Shown: positions 14,474 to 24,277, counted from the stretch's first letter. The stretch is DNA of 64,000 bases from Lachnospiraceae bacterium G41 (GCA_900100245.1 FNEU01000001.1:1-64000); one strand, 5' to 3'. Translations and numbers: made by a program. The notes: a model not told the origin generated them from the letters alone.

Positions 14474-16450
14474 ATGAATTTAAACGATTTAAAGAATGTA
14501 TCAATCAAAGAATTAAAAGGGGTAGGCGATAAAAACGCCGCCCTTTTTGCGCGTTTAGGGATTGAATCGGTATACGATCTGATTTTATATTTTCCGAGAA
14601 CCTACAAGAAAATGCCACCTCTTTTTAAGGTGAATGAGTTAAGAGAAGGCGAACTGTGTGCGGTAAGACTTACGGTAGACGATGATTTTTATTTTAAGAA
14701 AACTGCGAATAATGCCGTTACAACCGTTTCCGGATATGATGCTACCGGAAAGGTGTCTATGACATTTTTTAGGGTAACTTATCTAAGGAATTTACTTAAA
14801 AAAGGCAGCGAGTGGGTATTTTTAGGAGTAGTAAAAAGAAAAGGCAGGCATTATGCGTTTGAAATGCCTGAAATTCATAAAATATCCGAATATATTGAAA
14901 GTCTAAAGAATCTGCAGCCTGTATATCCTCTGACGAAAGGCATTAATTCAAAGACTATTTCAAAATATGTCAATTCATCAATTGAGCATTATTCACCTTT
15001 TAAAGATTCCTTAAATGCAAATATCATAAAAGAGTTTGATTTTCCGACACTTTCGAGAGCTCTTGCGGACATTCATTTTCCTGTCGATTCTGAAGATTAT
15101 GTGAAAGCAAGAAACAGACTTGCCTTTGAAGAGTTTTATGAGTTTTTCATCGAACTTAACGAAATCAAAAAAGCATATAACAGATTAAAATCCAACTATG
15201 TCTTCATTGAAACAGCGGAATACGCGCGTTTTAAGACGCAGATTCCGTTTGAACTAACCAAAGGACAGAATGATGCACTAAACGATATTTTAGGCGATTT
15301 ATGCAGCGGATACGTAATGAACAGACTCGTTCAGGGTGATGTCGGATGCGGTAAGACAATTATTGCATTTTTATCCTGCGTTTTATGTGCTTCCAACGGT
15401 TATCAGTCTGCATTTATGGCTCCGACGGAAGTACTGGCTGCTCAGCATTTTACGAAATTCAAAGAATTGAATGAGAGATATTCTTTAAATCTCAATATAG
15501 CTTTTTTATCAGGCTCAACGACAGCCGCTCAAAGAAAAGATATATTAAGCGGACTTTCCGACGGAAGCATTAATCTTGTTGTCGGAACACATGCGCTTAT
15601 AGAAGATAATATAGAATTCGAAGATCTTGCGCTTGTAATAACAGACGAACAGCATCGTTTCGGTGTTTTGCAAAGAGAAACCCTTAATGAAAAGGGAAAT
15701 GCTCCTCATGTATTAAGTCTTTCCGCAACACCTATCCCGAGAACCCTGGCTTCTGTTTATTATACGGGCCTTCAGGTGTCGGTAATAAAAGATAAGCCCT
15801 CCAACAGAATACCTATTAAAACCGGTTTAAGAAGTGCTGAAGACAGACTTGACGGCTTAAGATTCCTCTACACAAAAGTAAAAGCAGGACAGCAGGCAAT
15901 TATAGTATGTCCGATGATTGAAGAAAACGAAGACACAAATCTTTCGAACGTTACGGATTATGCCAAATTCCTAAAAGATCTGATGCCCAAAGATGTTCGA
16001 ATCGGCATTCTTCACGGAAGAATGAAAAACAATGAGAAAAACCGCGTAATGCAGTATTTTGCAAACGGCGATATAGACATACTTGTATCCACCACAGTAA
16101 TCGAAGTAGGTATCGATGTTCCGAATGCGACAGTTATTTTAATCGAAAATGCCGAAAGATTCGGTCTTGCGACACTCCATCAGTTAAGAGGCCGAGTAGG
16201 GCGAGGTAAACTTGAATCCTTCTGTATACTCATAAACGGCTCCGGCAAAGAAGAAGAGAACGAGAGATTAAATGTAATGCTTGAATCGGACGACGGCTTT
16301 TATATCGCAGACGAGGATTTAAGATTAAGAGGTCCCGGAGATTTGACCGGTGTCAGACAAAGCGGTGATGTAAGATTTAAAATCGCCGATATTTACAGAG
16401 ACAGAGATTTGTTCTTTAAAGCAAAAGAATTTGCCGATGCATTATATTAA
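14474..16450 (+). CDS. recG: ATP-dependent DNA helicase RecG
   Basis: The 658-residue protein has the N-terminal wedge/OB region (GVGDKNAALFARLGIESVYDLI, then FPRTYK) and the SF2 motor: Walker A RLVQGDVGCGKTI near residue 290, Walker B ITDEQHRFGV near 390, motif III LSATPIPRTLA and motif VI QLRGRVGRG near 575. It rewinds stalled forks and processes branched DNA. It is the last gene of the asp23 transcript; a terminator starts inside its stop codon. Confidence 0.97.
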   Translation: MNLNDLKNVSIKELKGVGDKNAALFARLGIESVYDLILYFPRTYKKMPPLFKVNELREGELCAVRLTVDDDFYFKKTANNAVTTVSGYDATGKVSMTFFRVTYLRNLLKKGSEWVFLGVVKRKGRHYAFEMPEIHKISEYIESLKNLQPVYPLTKGINSKTISKYVNSSIEHYSPFKDSLNANIIKEFDFPTLSRALADIHFPVDSEDYVKARNRLAFEEFYEFFIELNEIKKAYNRLKSNYVFIETAEYARFKTQIPFELTKGQNDALNDILGDLCSGYVMNRLVQGDVGCGKTIIAFLSCVLCASNGYQSAFMAPTEVLAAQHFTKFKELNERYSLNLNIAFLSGSTTAAQRKDILSGLSDGSINLVVGTHALIEDNIEFEDLALVITDEQHRFGVLQRETLNEKGNAPHVLSLSATPIPRTLASVYYTGLQVSVIKDKPSNRIPIKTGLRSAEDRLDGLRFLYTKVKAGQQAIIVCPMIEENEDTNLSNVTDYAKFLKDLMPKDVRIGILHGRMKNNEKNRVMQYFANGDIDILVSTTVIEVGIDVPNATVILIENAERFGLATLHQLRGRVGRGKLESFCILINGSGKEEENERLNVMLESDDGFYIADEDLRLRGPGDLTGVRQSGDVRFKIADIYRDRDLFFKAKEFADALY

Positions 16451-16478
16451 AGGTTTCTTTTATGAGAAACCTTTTTTT
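16449..16478 (+). terminator. Terminator after recG
   Basis: Stem AAAGGTTTCT / AGAAACCTTT, loop of six bases, followed by a T run. Confidence 0.85.
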
Positions 16479-16553
16479 ATGAAAAAATGAACCTTTTATG
16501 ATTTTGCGACATTTATTTAGTGAAAGCTTTCAAGAAACTGCGAGAGGTACTAA

Positions 16554-17087
16554 ATGACTAAACATGATTTGGAAAAACTGATTGAAATACGCGGTAAGGA
16601 TATATATCAGTTTTGTTATCACTTAACAGGAAGCCGTGAAGACGCCGATGATTTGTACCAGGAAACTCTTTACAAAGCTTTTGAAAAGATACAAAAGATT
16701 GAAGACAGTGAGGATTCTTCTTTAATAAACGAACGAAATTACTGCCTGGGAATAGCTACGAGATTATATAAAAATATCATCAGAAAAAAAATAAGAAGAA
16801 AAGAAGAATCTTTGGATGATGAGCAGTTTGATTTTAATTCCAATCTGTCATCGGACTTTTGTACTGAGAAAAAAGTCGAAGAAAAAGAACTTTACGCTCT
16901 TTTAAGGAAAAGCATTCATGAACTTCCCATTAAACAAAGACAAGTGGTTTATCTCTTTTATTTTGCGGATATGTCTTTAAAGGATATCGGTAACTGTTTA
17001 CGAATCCCCGAAGGTACCGTAAAAAGCAGATTAAACACGGCAAAAGGCTCGCTTAAGATTAAACTGGAGGAAAAAGGTTATGAGTAA
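16554..17087 (+). CDS. ECF-type RNA polymerase sigma factor
   Basis: The 177-residue protein has sigma region 2 (IYQFCYHLTGSREDADDLYQETLYKAFEKI, residues ~19-50) and region 4 with the helix-turn-helix LPIKQRQVVYLFYFADMSLKDIGNCLRIPEGTVKSRLNTAK near 125-165. Regions 1 and 3 are absent, as in ECF factors. The next gene overlaps by 8 bases and encodes a single-span membrane protein with the layout of an anti-sigma factor, so the pair is probably a membrane-signal switch. The upstream gap has TGAACC and CGAC boxes about 13 bases apart that could be a self-regulated promoter, but the spacing is short for that class. Confidence 0.92.
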   Translation: MTKHDLEKLIEIRGKDIYQFCYHLTGSREDADDLYQETLYKAFEKIQKIEDSEDSSLINERNYCLGIATRLYKNIIRKKIRRKEESLDDEQFDFNSNLSSDFCTEKKVEEKELYALLRKSIHELPIKQRQVVYLFYFADMSLKDIGNCLRIPEGTVKSRLNTAKGSLKIKLEEKGYE

Positions 17088-17970
17088 AGAAGACGAAATG
17101 ATCCAAGAAGCTTTAAAAATTGATATAAATGCTTCGGATGAATTAAACAGGAAAATAATAGAAAACGTTGGCAAGAAAAAGAGTAATGTATATATTTTAC
17201 GCGTGGCGGCAATTGCAGCATCGTTTTTCGCCGTAGTTCTTGGAACAGGAATCATCGCAAATGCAGCTACCGATAACGGAATCATAGAATATGTTAAAGG
17301 TGTAATCGACAACAGATTTTATGTATTTGGCAACGGATGCAATACCGAAACTTCATTTGTTGAAATGGACGGGCAAAATGTCCAGCAGGTTGATTTTAAG
17401 GATGACCAAGTTGTGTTCTACAATCCGATTGAAGACGGCGAAACCGAATATTCGCTTTATTTAAAAGTTAAGGGCGACGGAACGGACGATTTTATTCTTT
17501 TATCCGCCAGCGTTGACGAGGGTGCTTCTACAGAAGAACTTTACTATACAATTAAAGGCTGCTTTTGGTACACATTAAAATCACAAGAATTTCAGGATGC
17601 CGACAAAAAGGCACAGATTATTGCCGGTTTAAGAGAAGCTGCCGGAAACGCTGATATTGATGCAATAAAAAATGCATTAAATGATTTGGCTGACGAATAT
17701 GAAGGAAACAGAAGAGTCTTTTTCTTTAATTTCCCGGCTGAAATTTATAACACTAATGAAAGGGCAATTGTATATGAAGATATAACGGATCTGCCTCTCG
17801 GAGACTCAGCGATTATAGTAAATACCGTCAACGATGAAAAGACTTTTATCTTTGAAATTACCGTAACCGAAAATGAAAATCTTATAGATTATAATTCTGG
17901 CAATTTGTATTCGGATGAATATTATCAGGAACTGACCGACAAGAATTTACCGATATATGACTTAAGATAA
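17080..17970 (+). CDS. Membrane protein, putative anti-sigma factor
   Basis: The 296-residue protein has a cytoplasmic N-terminus of about 45 residues (EMIQEALKIDINASDELNRKIIENV), one membrane helix at residues ~46-66 (LRVAAIAASFFAVVLGTGIIANAA) and an acidic exported domain of about 230 residues. This layout and the overlap with an ECF sigma gene support an anti-sigma or sigma-regulating role; the N-terminal tail would bind the sigma factor. No zinc-binding anti-sigma motif (HxxxCxxC) is present, and the outer domain belongs to no family I can name. The signal it senses is unknown. Confidence 0.7.
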   Translation: MSKEDEMIQEALKIDINASDELNRKIIENVGKKKSNVYILRVAAIAASFFAVVLGTGIIANAATDNGIIEYVKGVIDNRFYVFGNGCNTETSFVEMDGQNVQQVDFKDDQVVFYNPIEDGETEYSLYLKVKGDGTDDFILLSASVDEGASTEELYYTIKGCFWYTLKSQEFQDADKKAQIIAGLREAAGNADIDAIKNALNDLADEYEGNRRVFFFNFPAEIYNTNERAIVYEDITDLPLGDSAIIVNTVNDEKTFIFEITVTENENLIDYNSGNLYSDEYYQELTDKNLPIYDLR

Positions 17971-17984
17971 TATTCGTTTTGGAT

Positions 17985-18017
17985 ATCCGGGGCAGAAATC
18001 TCTGTCCCGGATTTTTT
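17985..18017 (+). terminator. Terminator after the sigma/anti-sigma pair
   Basis: Stem ATCCGGGGCAGA / TCTGTCCCGGAT, four-base loop, then TTTTTTG. Confidence 0.88.
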
Positions 18018-18029
18018 GTTTTTAATCAT

Positions 18030-18083
18030 AAAATACATGATGTGGTTATTTGTTTATAAATCCACCATATCGTGTATTTTTTT
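18030..18083 (+). terminator. Second, long-stem terminator before the topoisomerase operon
   Basis: AAAATACATGATGTGG pairs with CCA(CC)ATATCGTGTATTTT across an AT-rich loop, with two wobble positions, and is followed by a T run. The left arm begins with A residues, so it could act on both strands. It doubles the block between the sigma pair and parE. Confidence 0.65.
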
Positions 18084-18104
18084 CTTTTATTTGTGCATCT
18101 TTTA

Positions 18105-18113
18105 TGATATAAT
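18105..18113 (+). promoter_or_regulatory. Extended -10 promoter of parE-parC
   Basis: TGATATAAT is a perfect extended -10 box (TGnTATAAT). No good -35 is visible. The ~95-base leader that follows contains an ATGCGAA / TTCGCAT hairpin (18122-18141) and an AATTCTT / AAAGAATT one just before the RBS. Confidence 0.6.
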
Positions 18114-18213
18114 TTGAAAGAATGCGAAAGAATGTTCGCATGAAGGCATTCAGTTTAAAAATGACTTTAAAATTCTTGCAATTTAAAGAATTCTCAAATA
18201 AACGGAGATTAAA

Positions 18214-20136
18214 ATGGCACCTAAGAAAGAAGTTTATGATTCAAGTTCGATTATGGTCCTCGAAGGTCTTGAACCCGTCAGGGAAAGACCCGGTATGTAT
18301 ATCGGTTCGACATCTACCAAGGGACTTAATCATCTTGTATACGAAATAATGGATAACTCTGTCGATGAGCATATGGCGGGTTACTGCGATACCATCAATG
18401 TTACGCTTAATGCTGACGGTTCTGCGACAGTTTCCGATAACGGACGAGGCATTCCAGTAGACAAACACGAAAAAGGTATAACTGCAGAAAGAATTGTACT
18501 TACCACGCTTCATGCGGGCGGTAAGTTTAACAATGACGTATATAAAAATGCCGGAGGTCTGCACGGTGTAGGTTCATCTGTAGTTAACGCGCTATCAAAG
18601 AGATTTGATATTACGGTTAAAAGAGACGGATGCATTTATAAAGATGCTTACGAATTCGGAAAGCCCGTTCTCGAACTTGAAGACGGACTTTTGCCCGTGT
18701 GCGGTAAGACGAGAGAAACAGGTACCAGCATTACTTTTATGCCGGACGATACGATTTTTGAAAAAACATATTTCAGATCCGAGGACATTAAATCCAGAAT
18801 TCATGAGACTGCATATTTAAACCCCGGACTTACGATTGTATTCGAAGATAAACGCGACGTAAAAGAAAAAATCGTTTATCACGAAGAGGAAGGAATTAAA
18901 GGCTTCGTAAAAGATTTAAATGCTGAAAAGGAAGCTTTGCATGACGTAATCTGTCTGCACGGTCAGAGCGAGCATGTAATCGTAGACTGCGCATTCCAGT
19001 ATGTAGATGAGTTCCATGAAAACGTACTCGGCTTTTGTAATAATATTTACAACGCGGAAGGCGGTACTCATGTAACAGGATTTAAGACAATCTTTACGCA
19101 GATTATTAATAACTACGCAAGGTCATTAGGCATCCTAAAAGACAAAGATCCGAATTTTACCGGTGCCGAAGTAAGAAACGGTCTTGTATGCGTGCTTTCA
19201 ATCAAACATCCCGAACCCAGATTCGAAGGTCAAACCAAGACCAAACTAGACAATCAGGATGCAGCAAAAGCTGTTTCCAAGGTTATAAATGATGAAGCAC
19301 AGCTTTTCTTTGACAGAAATCTCGAAACGCTTAAGACCATAATCGGCTGTGCCGAAAAGGCTGCCAAAATAAGAAAAGCCGAAGAAAAAGCTAAAACCAA
19401 TATGCTTACAAAGCAGAAGTTTTCCTTTGATTCAAACGGAAAGCTTGCGAACTGTGAGTCAAAAGAAGCAGATAAATGCGAAATATTTATAGTCGAAGGT
19501 GATTCTGCAGGCGGTTCCGCAAAGACCGCAAGAAACAGAAAATATCAGGCAATTCTTCCTATCAGAGGTAAAATCCTTAACGTTGAAAAGGCAAGTATGG
19601 ATAAAATTCTTGCAAATGCAGAAATAAAGACCATGATTAATGCCTTTGGCTGCGGTTTTTCCGAAGGTTTCGGCAATGATTTCGATATTTCGAAGTTAAG
19701 ATATGACAAGATTATCATTATGGCCGATGCCGATGTCGACGGCGCTCATATCTCAACACTTTTGCTTACTCTTTTCTACAGATTTATGCCCGAGCTTATA
19801 TTTGAAGGACATGTTTATATCGCCATGCCTCCTCTTTACAAGGCAATTCCTTCCAAGGGCGAGGAAGAGTATCTCTATGATGATGCAGCGCTTTCGGCTT
19901 ACAGAAAGAAACATAAAGGTCCGTTTACTCTTCAAAGATACAAAGGTTTGGGCGAAATGGATGCAGAGCAGCTCTGGGAGACCACTCTCGATCCGGAGAG
20001 AAGAAATTTAAGACAGGTACAGATTGAAGATGCTTCGATGGCTTCTAAACTGACCGAACTCTTGATGGGCAACGATGTAGGTATCAGAAGAGATTATATT
20101 TACAAGCATGCAAATGAAGCGGAGCTTGATGTTTAA
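18214..20136 (+). CDS. parE: Type II DNA topoisomerase subunit B (ParE/GyrB family)
   Basis: The 640-residue protein has the GHKL ATPase domain (DNSVDEHMAGYC, SDNGRGIPVDKHEK, GLHGVGSSVVNALS), the transducer domain and the TOPRIM domain with EGDSAGGSAKTARNRKYQAILPIRGKILNVEKA and the metal motif DADVDGAH. It hydrolyses ATP to drive strand passage. Sequence alone hardly separates GyrB from ParE; I prefer the topoisomerase IV assignment because the partner gene downstream lacks a GyrA box. Both subunits are encoded together, 64 bases apart. Confidence 0.85.
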   Translation: MAPKKEVYDSSSIMVLEGLEPVRERPGMYIGSTSTKGLNHLVYEIMDNSVDEHMAGYCDTINVTLNADGSATVSDNGRGIPVDKHEKGITAERIVLTTLHAGGKFNNDVYKNAGGLHGVGSSVVNALSKRFDITVKRDGCIYKDAYEFGKPVLELEDGLLPVCGKTRETGTSITFMPDDTIFEKTYFRSEDIKSRIHETAYLNPGLTIVFEDKRDVKEKIVYHEEEGIKGFVKDLNAEKEALHDVICLHGQSEHVIVDCAFQYVDEFHENVLGFCNNIYNAEGGTHVTGFKTIFTQIINNYARSLGILKDKDPNFTGAEVRNGLVCVLSIKHPEPRFEGQTKTKLDNQDAAKAVSKVINDEAQLFFDRNLETLKTIIGCAEKAAKIRKAEEKAKTNMLTKQKFSFDSNGKLANCESKEADKCEIFIVEGDSAGGSAKTARNRKYQAILPIRGKILNVEKASMDKILANAEIKTMINAFGCGFSEGFGNDFDISKLRYDKIIIMADADVDGAHISTLLLTLFYRFMPELIFEGHVYIAMPPLYKAIPSKGEEEYLYDDAALSAYRKKHKGPFTLQRYKGLGEMDAEQLWETTLDPERRNLRQVQIEDASMASKLTELLMGNDVGIRRDYIYKHANEAELDV

Positions 20137-20200
20137 TTTGAAGTTAATACAGTCAGAACTGTAAATAAAGTTATAAATCAGTTAAGGAATTTTAATTAAT

Positions 20201-22438
20201 ATGGCCGGAAAAATTATAAAAAGTGAATATTCCGAAGTAATGAGCAAATCCTTTGTGGATTATGCGATGAGTGTTATTACCGCAAGAGCACTTCCCGATG
20301 TAAGAGACGGTTTAAAACCTGTTCAGAGAAGAGTTTTATATGATATGCATGAACTCGGTATCAAGCACGATAAGCCTTACAGAAAATCTGCAAGAATTGT
20401 TGGCGATACAATGGGTAAATATCATCCTCACGGCGATTCTTCTATATACGATTCACTTGTCGTTATGACACAGGATTTCAAAAAAGGTCTTGCGCTTGTA
20501 GACGGTCACGGTAACTTCGGAAATATCGAAGGTGATTCCGCCGCTGCAATGCGTTATACTGAAGCAAGACTTCAAAAGATTACTGAAGAAGCATTTCTCG
20601 CAGATCTTGACAAGGATATTGTTGATTTTGTTCCCAATTTCGACGAAACAGAAAAAGAACCGAGTGTTTTGCCGGTTAAATTTCCCAATATCCTTGTAAA
20701 CGGTTCCGAAGGTATTGCTGTTGGTATGGTTACAAGCATACCTCCTCACAATCTCGGCGAAGTCATCGATGCTACGCTTGCTTTTTTAAACGATCCTTAT
20801 ATGACAACAAAGGATCTTATGAAATATGTCAAAGGACCGGATTTTCCTACAGGCGGTATCGTAATAAACGAAGACGAGCTTTTAAATATTTACGAAACAG
20901 GTGTTGGTAAGATTAAGGTTCGTGGAAAAGTTGAAGTAGAAAAAGGCAAGAACGGTAAGACAAATCTGGTGATTACTGAGATTCCTTATCCGATGATTGG
21001 CGCAAATATCGCGAAGTTTTTATCCGATATCGCAGCTCTTTATGAATCTAAGAAAGCCCTTGACATCGTTGATATTTCCAATCAGAGTTCAAAAGAAGGC
21101 ATTCGTATCGTAATCGAACTTAAGAGAGATACCGATATCGAAAACTTCAAGAATATGCTTTACAAGAAAACCAAACTTGAAGATACATTCGGCGTTAACA
21201 TGCTTGCAATTTCCAAAGGCAAGCCGGAAACAATGTCTTTAAGAGACATAATCGCTGACTGTGTTGAGTTTTCTTATGAATTTAACCAGAGAAAATATAC
21301 CAATCTTTTAGCCAAGGAAGAAGAAAAGCGTGAGATTCAGGAAGGTTTAATCCGTGCTTGTAACGTAATCGATTTGATAATCGAGATTTTACGAGGTTCA
21401 AAAGACCGTGCCATGGCTAAAAAATGTCTCGTGGAAGGTGTTACGGACGGTATTCATTTTAAGTCCAAAGAATCCAAGATAATGGCTATGCAGCTTATGT
21501 TTACTGAAAAGCAGGCAAATGCAATCCTTGAGATGAGACTTTATAAATTGATCGGTCTCGAACTTGATGCCCTCGTAAAAGACCATGAACAGACCATGGC
21601 CAATATCTTCAGATACGAGGATATTCTTGAAAGAAAGAGTTCAATGACTCAGGTTATTGCCGAAGAGTTAAAAGAACTTAAAAAGCAGTACGCTGTACCC
21701 AGACGTACCGTAATTACCAACGAAGGCGAAGCCGTATACGAAGAAAAGAAGATGGAAGAGATGGACGTTTACGTTCTTATGGACAGATTCGGATATGTTA
21801 AGGCTGTCGATCTTCCTACATATGAGAGAAATCTTGAGACCATAAAAGAAGAAAGCAAATTTGCCGTTCTTTGCAAGAATACCGGTAAAGTATGCCTATT
21901 CTCAGATAACGGTATGCTTTATACTGCAAAGGTTTCGGATATTCCGCTTGGAAAAATCAGAGATAAAGGTATTCCTATTGATAATATTACTACTTACACA
22001 TCGAATGATTCGGGTATACTTCTTTTATGCTCACAATCTGATTTGAATCTATTCAGACTGATATTTGTATCAAAGATGAGCTATATGAAGGTTGTAGACG
22101 GCGGAGAATTCGATGTTACAAGAAAGACCATCCAGGCAACGAAGCTTATGGATGGCGACAGAATCTGCTCAGTCAGCATTTTAAATGAGCAGAAGAATAT
22201 AATACTTGTATCGAATGACGGATACTTCCTAAAATTCCCGATTGAACAGATACCCGAGAAAAAGAAAATGGCAGTCGGTGTAAGAGGCATGAAATTAAAT
22301 GGCGACGCTTTAATCGACAAAGTATTCTTCACGGGTAATGCAATTGAATCTGTTATCCATTATAATGATACTGACATTCCTTCAGGAAAGATTAAACTTG
22401 CTAACCGTGACAGCAAAGGAAATAAGTTAAGGCTTTAA
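20201..22438 (+). CDS. parC: Type II DNA topoisomerase subunit A (ParC-like)
   Basis: The 745-residue protein has the breakage-reunion domain with KPVQRRVLYDMHELG, the quinolone-pocket segment HPHGDSSIYDSLV (Ser and Asp kept at the usual resistance positions), and the active-site Tyr in AAMRYTEARL near residue 120. The C-terminal beta-pinwheel (residues ~510-745) is short and the GyrA-box QRRGGKG is not present; the nearest segment is KKKMAVGVRGMKLNG. Without that box the enzyme is expected to decatenate and relax rather than supercoil, so ParC is likelier than GyrA. It shares a transcript with parE. Confidence 0.84.
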   Translation: MAGKIIKSEYSEVMSKSFVDYAMSVITARALPDVRDGLKPVQRRVLYDMHELGIKHDKPYRKSARIVGDTMGKYHPHGDSSIYDSLVVMTQDFKKGLALVDGHGNFGNIEGDSAAAMRYTEARLQKITEEAFLADLDKDIVDFVPNFDETEKEPSVLPVKFPNILVNGSEGIAVGMVTSIPPHNLGEVIDATLAFLNDPYMTTKDLMKYVKGPDFPTGGIVINEDELLNIYETGVGKIKVRGKVEVEKGKNGKTNLVITEIPYPMIGANIAKFLSDIAALYESKKALDIVDISNQSSKEGIRIVIELKRDTDIENFKNMLYKKTKLEDTFGVNMLAISKGKPETMSLRDIIADCVEFSYEFNQRKYTNLLAKEEEKREIQEGLIRACNVIDLIIEILRGSKDRAMAKKCLVEGVTDGIHFKSKESKIMAMQLMFTEKQANAILEMRLYKLIGLELDALVKDHEQTMANIFRYEDILERKSSMTQVIAEELKELKKQYAVPRRTVITNEGEAVYEEKKMEEMDVYVLMDRFGYVKAVDLPTYERNLETIKEESKFAVLCKNTGKVCLFSDNGMLYTAKVSDIPLGKIRDKGIPIDNITTYTSNDSGILLLCSQSDLNLFRLIFVSKMSYMKVVDGGEFDVTRKTIQATKLMDGDRICSVSILNEQKNIILVSNDGYFLKFPIEQIPEKKKMAVGVRGMKLNGDALIDKVFFTGNAIESVIHYNDTDIPSGKIKLANRDSKGNKLRL

Positions 22439-22439
22439 T

Positions 22440-22988
22440 ATGAGAGTAATCGCAGGCACTGCCAGAAGCATTAATTTAATAACACCCAAAGGCTTTGATA
22501 CGAGACCTACGACAGATAAATACAAAGAGACATTATTTAACTGTCTGCAGTCCTATGTAGGCAATTGTGTTTTCGTTGATTTATTTGCAGGCTCAGGTGC
22601 TATCGGTATTGAAGCATTAAGCAGAGGTGCTGCAAAAGCTTATTTTTGCGACAATTCCAAAGAAGCAATTAACTGTATTAAGGAAAATTTAAGCAAAACA
22701 AAGCTTGCGGATAAGGCAGTTGTTTATAAAGAAGATGTTTCATTCTTCGTAAAAAATAGGATAAAAGAAATACCCGATATTATCTTTTTAGATCCGCCTT
22801 TTAAGCTTCATCTCGAAAAAGATATCATTCCTTTCCTTGTATCCACAGATTTAATTGGCGAAGAAACGATAATTGTAGTAGAATGCGATTATGATTCAAA
22901 CTTTGATTTTCTGGATGATTTAAATCTTGAAATATTTAAAGAAAAAGAATATAAAACAAACAAACATGTTTTTATTTGTAAGAAATAG
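22440..22988 (+). CDS. rsmD: 16S rRNA (guanine(966)-N(2))-methyltransferase RsmD
   Basis: The 182-residue Rossmann-fold methyltransferase has MRVIAGTARSINL at the start, the SAM motif FVDLFAGSGAIGIEALSRGA near residue 42 and the catalytic DPPF motif (IIFLDPPF) near 118. It methylates G966 of 16S rRNA. The gene starts one base after the parC stop and is followed by coaD, the common rsmD-coaD order of Bacillota. Confidence 0.95.
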   Translation: MRVIAGTARSINLITPKGFDTRPTTDKYKETLFNCLQSYVGNCVFVDLFAGSGAIGIEALSRGAAKAYFCDNSKEAINCIKENLSKTKLADKAVVYKEDVSFFVKNRIKEIPDIIFLDPPFKLHLEKDIIPFLVSTDLIGEETIIVVECDYDSNFDFLDDLNLEIFKEKEYKTNKHVFICKK

Positions 22989-23000
22989 AAAGGCAGTAAA

Positions 23001-23486
23001 ATGAGCAGAGCAATCATCTATCCCGGCAGTTTCGATCCTGTAACTTACGGCCATATCGATATTATCAAAAGAGCTTCAAAAAATTATGATACCGTATATG
23101 TTTCCGTTTTGGACAATAATAAAAAAAGTCCCTTGTTTACAGTTGAAGAACGTGTTAAAATGTTAAAAGATGTGACTAAAGATTATGACAATGTCATAAT
23201 AGACACATTCAGGGGACTTCTAATTGATTATGCCAGAGAAAAAGACGTTCACGTTGTTTTAAGAGGTTTAAGAGCCCTCACGGACTTCGAATACGAGCTT
23301 CATATGGCTCAGACAAATTATCTGATTTCCGGCGGATGGCTTGAAACTGTTTTTCTTTCGACAGATTTGGAATATTCATATCTTTCTTCAACAACAGTAA
23401 GAGAGATTGCTAGTTTCCATGGTGACGTTTCTAAATTCGTACCTGAATGCGTGGCAGAAAGTTTGTATAAAAAATTTGGATATTAA
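23001..23486 (+). CDS. coaD: Phosphopantetheine adenylyltransferase
   Basis: The 161-residue protein is a nucleotidyltransferase with the T/HxGH motif in YPGSFDPVTYGHIDIIKRA and the C-terminal YSYLSSTTVREIA (ISSTxxR). It makes dephospho-CoA from 4'-phosphopantetheine and ATP. It follows rsmD by 12 bases and precedes the coiled-coil gene by 12. Confidence 0.97.
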   Translation: MSRAIIYPGSFDPVTYGHIDIIKRASKNYDTVYVSVLDNNKKSPLFTVEERVKMLKDVTKDYDNVIIDTFRGLLIDYAREKDVHVVLRGLRALTDFEYELHMAQTNYLISGGWLETVFLSTDLEYSYLSSTTVREIASFHGDVSKFVPECVAESLYKKFGY

Positions 23487-23498
23487 GAGGATAATTCA

Positions 23499-24224
23499 AT
23501 GGCAGCTGAAAAAGATAATGTTGATGTTCAGAGACTGGAACGCAAGATTTCAGAAATCGAAAAAATTCTTGAAGAAAGCAAGCCTTCCAAATTAAAAAAA
23601 GGAATGATTCTTGTTGAAATCGATCTTATTTTTGAGAAGCTCGAAGAACTCAAATCGATGATTCCCGATCAGATTAAGCTTGCTAACAACGTTCTTTCAA
23701 AGAGAGAAAAGCTTTTAAAGAGCGCGGAAGCTTTTGCTCATGATAAGATTGACAAAGCTAATGCAAAGGCTTACGAAATCGAACAGGAAGCCATGGAAAA
23801 AGCTGCTGAGACAGAAGAAATGCTTCAGAATAAGCTTTCCGAAAACGAAATTATGCTTGAAGCTCAGAAGCAGGCCGACGCTCTTGTAGAAGAAGCTCAG
23901 GTTCTTTCACAGAGAAGCGTTGACGAAGCTGAAGATTACAAAGAAGACATTATTAAGAGCATGAACTTCTATATGGACGATGTTCTTGTAGATATGCAGA
24001 AAGCCATCGAAGAAGTAATGCTTAAGAACAATAAAACATTTGAAGATGCACAGGCAAGACTTGATGCTTTGTATCAGAAGATAGAAGATAACAGAGCTGA
24101 GATTGCTCCTTTACTTGAAGAAAATGTTCCGGAACCTACCAATCAGATTAAACCGGAGCCTGAATACGTTCCCGAAGAAGAGGAATATGAAGACGGCGAG
24201 CCTGTTGATGAAGACGATTTCTAA
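23499..24224 (+). CDS. Acidic coiled-coil protein (V-ATPase subunit H / DivIVA-like annotation class)
   Basis: The 241-residue protein is almost wholly helical with a long central coiled coil (residues ~65-200: AFAHDKIDKANAKAYEIEQEAMEKAAE, EAQKQADALVEEAQVLSQRSVDEAE) and an acidic disordered tail with EEEEYEDGEPVDEDDF. Proteins of this type after coaD in Lachnospiraceae tend to be annotated as ATPase or H+-ATPase subunit H, but no nucleotide motif is present and I do not support an enzymatic role. The Ala/Glu repeats resemble DivIVA C-terminal coils, but the DivIVA N-terminal domain is missing. A scaffold role is inferred. Confidence 0.72.
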   Translation: MAAEKDNVDVQRLERKISEIEKILEESKPSKLKKGMILVEIDLIFEKLEELKSMIPDQIKLANNVLSKREKLLKSAEAFAHDKIDKANAKAYEIEQEAMEKAAETEEMLQNKLSENEIMLEAQKQADALVEEAQVLSQRSVDEAEDYKEDIIKSMNFYMDDVLVDMQKAIEEVMLKNNKTFEDAQARLDALYQKIEDNRAEIAPLLEENVPEPTNQIKPEPEYVPEEEEYEDGEPVDEDDF

Positions 24225-24230
24225 AATAAA

Positions 24231-24258
24231 TGGCCTCTTAAACTAAGAGGTCATTTTT
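24231..24258 (+). terminator. Terminator after the coiled-coil gene
   Basis: Stem TGGCCTCTTA / TAAGAGGTCA with a three-base loop and a TTTTT tail. It lies directly before the RBS of the next gene. Confidence 0.82.
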
Positions 24259-24277
24259 AATGCGTATAGGAGATTTT

